Positions 6,174-7,852 of a stretch of 7,852 nucleotides of DNA are shown piece after piece. Both the position numbers and the translations under genes were made by a program. Every line of letters begins with the position of its first letter. The stretch's first letter is position 1. Under the pieces are notes generated by a model. It was not told the origin of the DNA, ran no database searches, and saw only the letters and a program-made list of their open reading frames with translations. Where the stretch lies: assembly GCA_002366775.1 (NCBI GenBank), contig DFBW01000149.1:1-7852 (forward strand), written 5' to 3'. The stretch is from Roseovarius sp. UBA3070 (GTDB lineage: Bacteria > Pseudomonadota > Alphaproteobacteria > Rhodobacterales > Rhodobacteraceae).

Positions 6174-7004
6174 ATGACAGGAAAATCCATACTTATCACA
6201 GGCTGTTCCAGCGGTATCGGTTACGATGCTGCCCATGGCCTTCGTGCGCTCGGGTGGCGCGTTTTTGCATCCTGCCGCAAGGCTGACGATTGCCAGCGTT
6301 TGATTGAAGAAGGCTTTGAAAGCCCTTTGATCGACTATCAGGACGAGGCCACAATCACCTCGGGCCTGGCCGAGGTGTTGCAGGCCACCGGCGGCACGCT
6401 GGACGCATTGTTTAACAACGGGGCGTTTGCCTGCCCCGGTCTGGTCGAGGATCTGCCCACCGGCGCCTTGCGGGCAATCTTTGAGGCCAATTTCTTTGGC
6501 TGGCACGAATTGACCCGCCAGATCATCCCGGTGATGCGCGCTCAGGGCCATGGCCGCATCGTGCAAAACTCATCCGTTCTGGGCATCGTAACATTGCCGT
6601 GGCGCGCGGCCTATGTCAGCACCAAGTTTGCGCTTGAGGGGCTGACAGATACGATGCGCATCGAAATGAAAGGCACCGGCATTCATGTTGTTCTGATTGA
6701 ACCCGGCCCCGTCACGTCCAGGATCCGTGAAAATGCCATTCCACATTTTGAGCGTTGGATTGATTGGCAAGCCTCACCGCGTGTTGATGCCTATCGCCAG
6801 GGGTTGAAAACACGCCTGTACGAAAGCACCGGCCCCGACACGTTTGAATTGCCCGCCTCAGCCGTCACCAAAAAACTGGTGCGCGCCTTGGAATCGCGCC
6901 GCCCACGGCCGCGGTATTATGTGACCACGCCGACCTATGCCATGGGATTGGCGCGCCGATTGTTGCCCACCCGGCTGTTGGATTGGTGTCTCAGCAAGGC
7001 GTGA
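6174..7004 (+). CDS. Short-chain dehydrogenase/reductase, YbbO-like, 276 aa
   Basis: A classical SDR oxidoreductase, soluble, with a Rossmann fold. The nucleotide-binding motif is TGCSSGIG (9-16). Arg35-Lys36 after the second beta strand suggests preference for NADP(H). The catalytic tetrad is Asn106, Ser134, Tyr147 and Lys151 (YVSTK), followed by EPGPVTS (176-182). As I remember E. coli YbbO, an NADP-dependent aldehyde reductase, the similarity runs nearly end to end, including CRKxDD, ANFFG, GRIV, the C-terminal RYxVT and a closing RLLP motif. The substrate is not determined; aldehydes or retinoid/steroid-like alcohols are typical for this branch. The usual NNAG motif reads NNGA (81-84). 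ATG 6174 is required to keep the Gly motif near the N-terminus, although no good ribosome site precedes it. It probably has its own promoter, because a possible terminator lies upstream. Confidence 0.93.
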   Translation: MTGKSILITGCSSGIGYDAAHGLRALGWRVFASCRKADDCQRLIEEGFESPLIDYQDEATITSGLAEVLQATGGTLDALFNNGAFACPGLVEDLPTGALRAIFEANFFGWHELTRQIIPVMRAQGHGRIVQNSSVLGIVTLPWRAAYVSTKFALEGLTDTMRIEMKGTGIHVVLIEPGPVTSRIRENAIPHFERWIDWQASPRVDAYRQGLKTRLYESTGPDTFELPASAVTKKLVRALESRRPRPRYYVTTPTYAMGLARRLLPTRLLDWCLSKA

Positions 7005-7011
7005 CAATTTT

Positions 7012-7039
7012 GTGGCTTCGCTTTTGGCGCGCCAGCCAC
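7012..7039 (+). terminator. Weak hairpin downstream of the SDR gene
   Basis: GTGGCT (7012-7017) and AGCCAC (7034-7039) are exact inverted copies around a 16-base loop, starting 7 bp after the SDR stop. The loop contains most of a perfect 10-bp palindrome, TGGCGCGCCA (7025-7034), which is an alternative fold. There is no T-tract. It may separate the SDR gene from the next operon or be a protein-binding site. Confidence 0.2.
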
Positions 7040-7079
7040 TACATCAAACCTGTTACTTCACTGCTGAAGGGGGACACCC

Positions 7080-7283
7080 ATGCTGCAAGATCCACTGTTT
7101 TTGATGGTCGCCGCCGCGATGCTGGCCGTTGTTGCGATTCTGGTCCTTGGCATTAGTCATTTCGGCAAGGGCGATCTGGAATCGGCCAAAAAATCAAACA
7201 AGATGATGCAATACAGGATCGGCGCACAGGCCTTGGCCGTGGTTTTGATTCTGCTCTTTCTCTGGATGCGATCAGGAGGCTGA
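7080..7283 (+). CDS. HIG1-type twin transmembrane helix small protein, 67 aa
   Basis: A tiny inner-membrane protein with two hydrophobic helices, about residues 6-26 and 47-63, joined by a basic, polar loop (GKGDLESAKKSNKMMQYRIG). The Q-x-R-x3-Q pattern at the start of helix 2 (Q44, R46, Q50) fits the HIG1 (hypoxia-induced gene 1) family. Family members in mitochondria associate with respiratory complexes III and IV; the role of the bacterial versions is largely undefined. ATG 7080 has a strong AAGGGGGA (7067-7074) 5 bases upstream. The gene is 3 bp from the adenosyltransferase, whose AGGAGG ribosome site (7274-7279) lies in its last codons, so the two are co-transcribed and probably coupled in translation. 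Confidence 0.87.
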   Translation: MLQDPLFLMVAAAMLAVVAILVLGISHFGKGDLESAKKSNKMMQYRIGAQALAVVLILLFLWMRSGG

Positions 7284-7286
7284 CGA

Positions 7287-7852
7287 ATGGTTGTTTTGAA
7301 TAAAATTTACACCAAAACTGGTGATTCTGGCGAAACGGCTTTGGGCAATGGCACGCGCGTGGCCAAGCATTCGGCGCGGGTGAGCGCCTATGGCACCGTC
7401 GACGAGGTGAACGCCACAGTCGGATTGGCCCGCCAGCATGCGTCGGGCGACGTGGACGATGCCTTGGCGCGCATTCAGAATGATCTGTTTGATCTGGGTG
7501 CTGATTTTTGCCGCCCGGACATGGAAAAAGACGCCGACGCCGAATATGCACCCCTGCGGGTTTCTGATGCGCAGGTGGCACGCCTTGAGTCTGAGATTGA
7601 TGCAATGACCGCCGTATTGGAACCTCTGCGCAGCTTCATCCTGCCCGGTGGATCAGCGTTGGCAGCACAAATGCACCTGTGTCGCACAGTGTCACGTCGG
7701 GCCGAGCGCCTGGCGGTGGAACTGGCCACAATAGAAAGCGTGAACCCGGCAGCGGTGAAATACCTCAACCGGCTCAGCGATTGGTTTTTCGTGGCAGGCC
7801 GCATGGCCAACAATGACGGCAAAGATGATGTTTTGTGGGTGCCGGGCGCAAA
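7287..7852 (+). CDS. PduO-type cob(I)alamin adenosyltransferase, 3' end cut by window
   Basis: Transfers the 5'-deoxyadenosyl group of ATP to cob(I)alamin to make adenosylcobalamin, the cofactor of methylmalonyl-CoA and ethylmalonyl-CoA mutases and class II ribonucleotide reductase. The 188 visible residues carry the family motifs: the ATP-binding N-terminal TKTGDSGET (9-17), SARVSAYGTVDEVN (29-42), FILPGG (117-122), the helix with CRTVSRRAERL (132-142), and YLNRLSDWFFVAGR (159-172). The sequence stops in VLWVPGA, where homologues end a few residues later, so almost nothing is missing. The family works as a soluble trimer. ATG 7287 is fixed by AGGAGG (7274-7279) with 7-base spacing. It is the second gene of the operon with the HIG1-type protein. 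This is the PduO/MMAB family, unrelated in fold to CobA/CobO enzymes, although automatic names often mix them. Confidence 0.96.
   Translation, partial: MVVLNKIYTKTGDSGETALGNGTRVAKHSARVSAYGTVDEVNATVGLARQHASGDVDDALARIQNDLFDLGADFCRPDMEKDADAEYAPLRVSDAQVARLESEIDAMTAVLEPLRSFILPGGSALAAQMHLCRTVSRRAERLAVELATIESVNPAAVKYLNRLSDWFFVAGRMANNDGKDDVLWVPGA

Noticed and set aside
7025..7034. Perfect palindrome TGGCGCGCCA as a specific operator
   Set aside because: A single 10-bp GC-rich palindrome is expected by chance now and then in such DNA, and no second copy appears in the window.
7153..7605. 150-codon minus-strand open frame (and the overlapping one at 7475-7822)
   Set aside because: Both are antisense to the adenosyltransferase and HIG1-type genes, rich in Pro, Arg and His, without family features.

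Overview
The window looks like chromosomal DNA from an alphaproteobacterium of the Rhodobacterales (roseobacter type). The evidence is the moderately GC-rich coding style, a ParC of alphaproteobacterial type, a small HIG1-type twin-helix membrane protein directly before a PduO-type cobalamin adenosyltransferase, and an SH3b protein with an N-terminal hydrophobic anchor of a kind I associate with this family. I cannot name the genus from the sequence.

Layout. Positions 1-253 hold no gene I can defend; several short open frames overlap there on both strands. On the minus strand a weak 84-codon frame (254-508) follows a convincing lipoprotein gene (556-1221), and a hairpin at 200-230 may end that transcript. 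A 116-bp divergent promoter region with four TGCA cores separates the lipoprotein gene from a complete cytochrome P450 gene on the plus strand (1338-2702). The P450 gene runs convergently into parC on the minus strand (2760-5183), topoisomerase IV subunit A, across 57 bp that can fold into a two-part hairpin. A second divergent region (5184-5361) separates parC from an anchored SH3b-domain protein (5362-6093, plus). Then come a possible terminator, a classical short-chain dehydrogenase/reductase resembling E. coli YbbO (6174-7004), a 67-residue HIG1-type membrane protein (7080-7283), and the adenosyltransferase (7287 to the right edge), which lacks only its last few codons.

How the genes relate. 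Most are independent housekeeping or metabolic units, not one pathway. The only clear operon is the HIG1-type protein plus adenosyltransferase: they are 3 bp apart and the ribosome site of the second lies inside the first. The P450 has all catalytic motifs, but no ferredoxin or reductase gene lies nearby, so it must borrow electron-transfer partners encoded elsewhere.

I found no convincing new multi-gene system, mobile element, CRISPR array, tRNA or rRNA. The points most worth a second look are an insertion of about 62 residues in the breakage-reunion part of ParC, an alanine in ParC at the usual quinolone-contact serine, the TGCA repeats between lipoprotein and P450 genes, and the unresolved left end.
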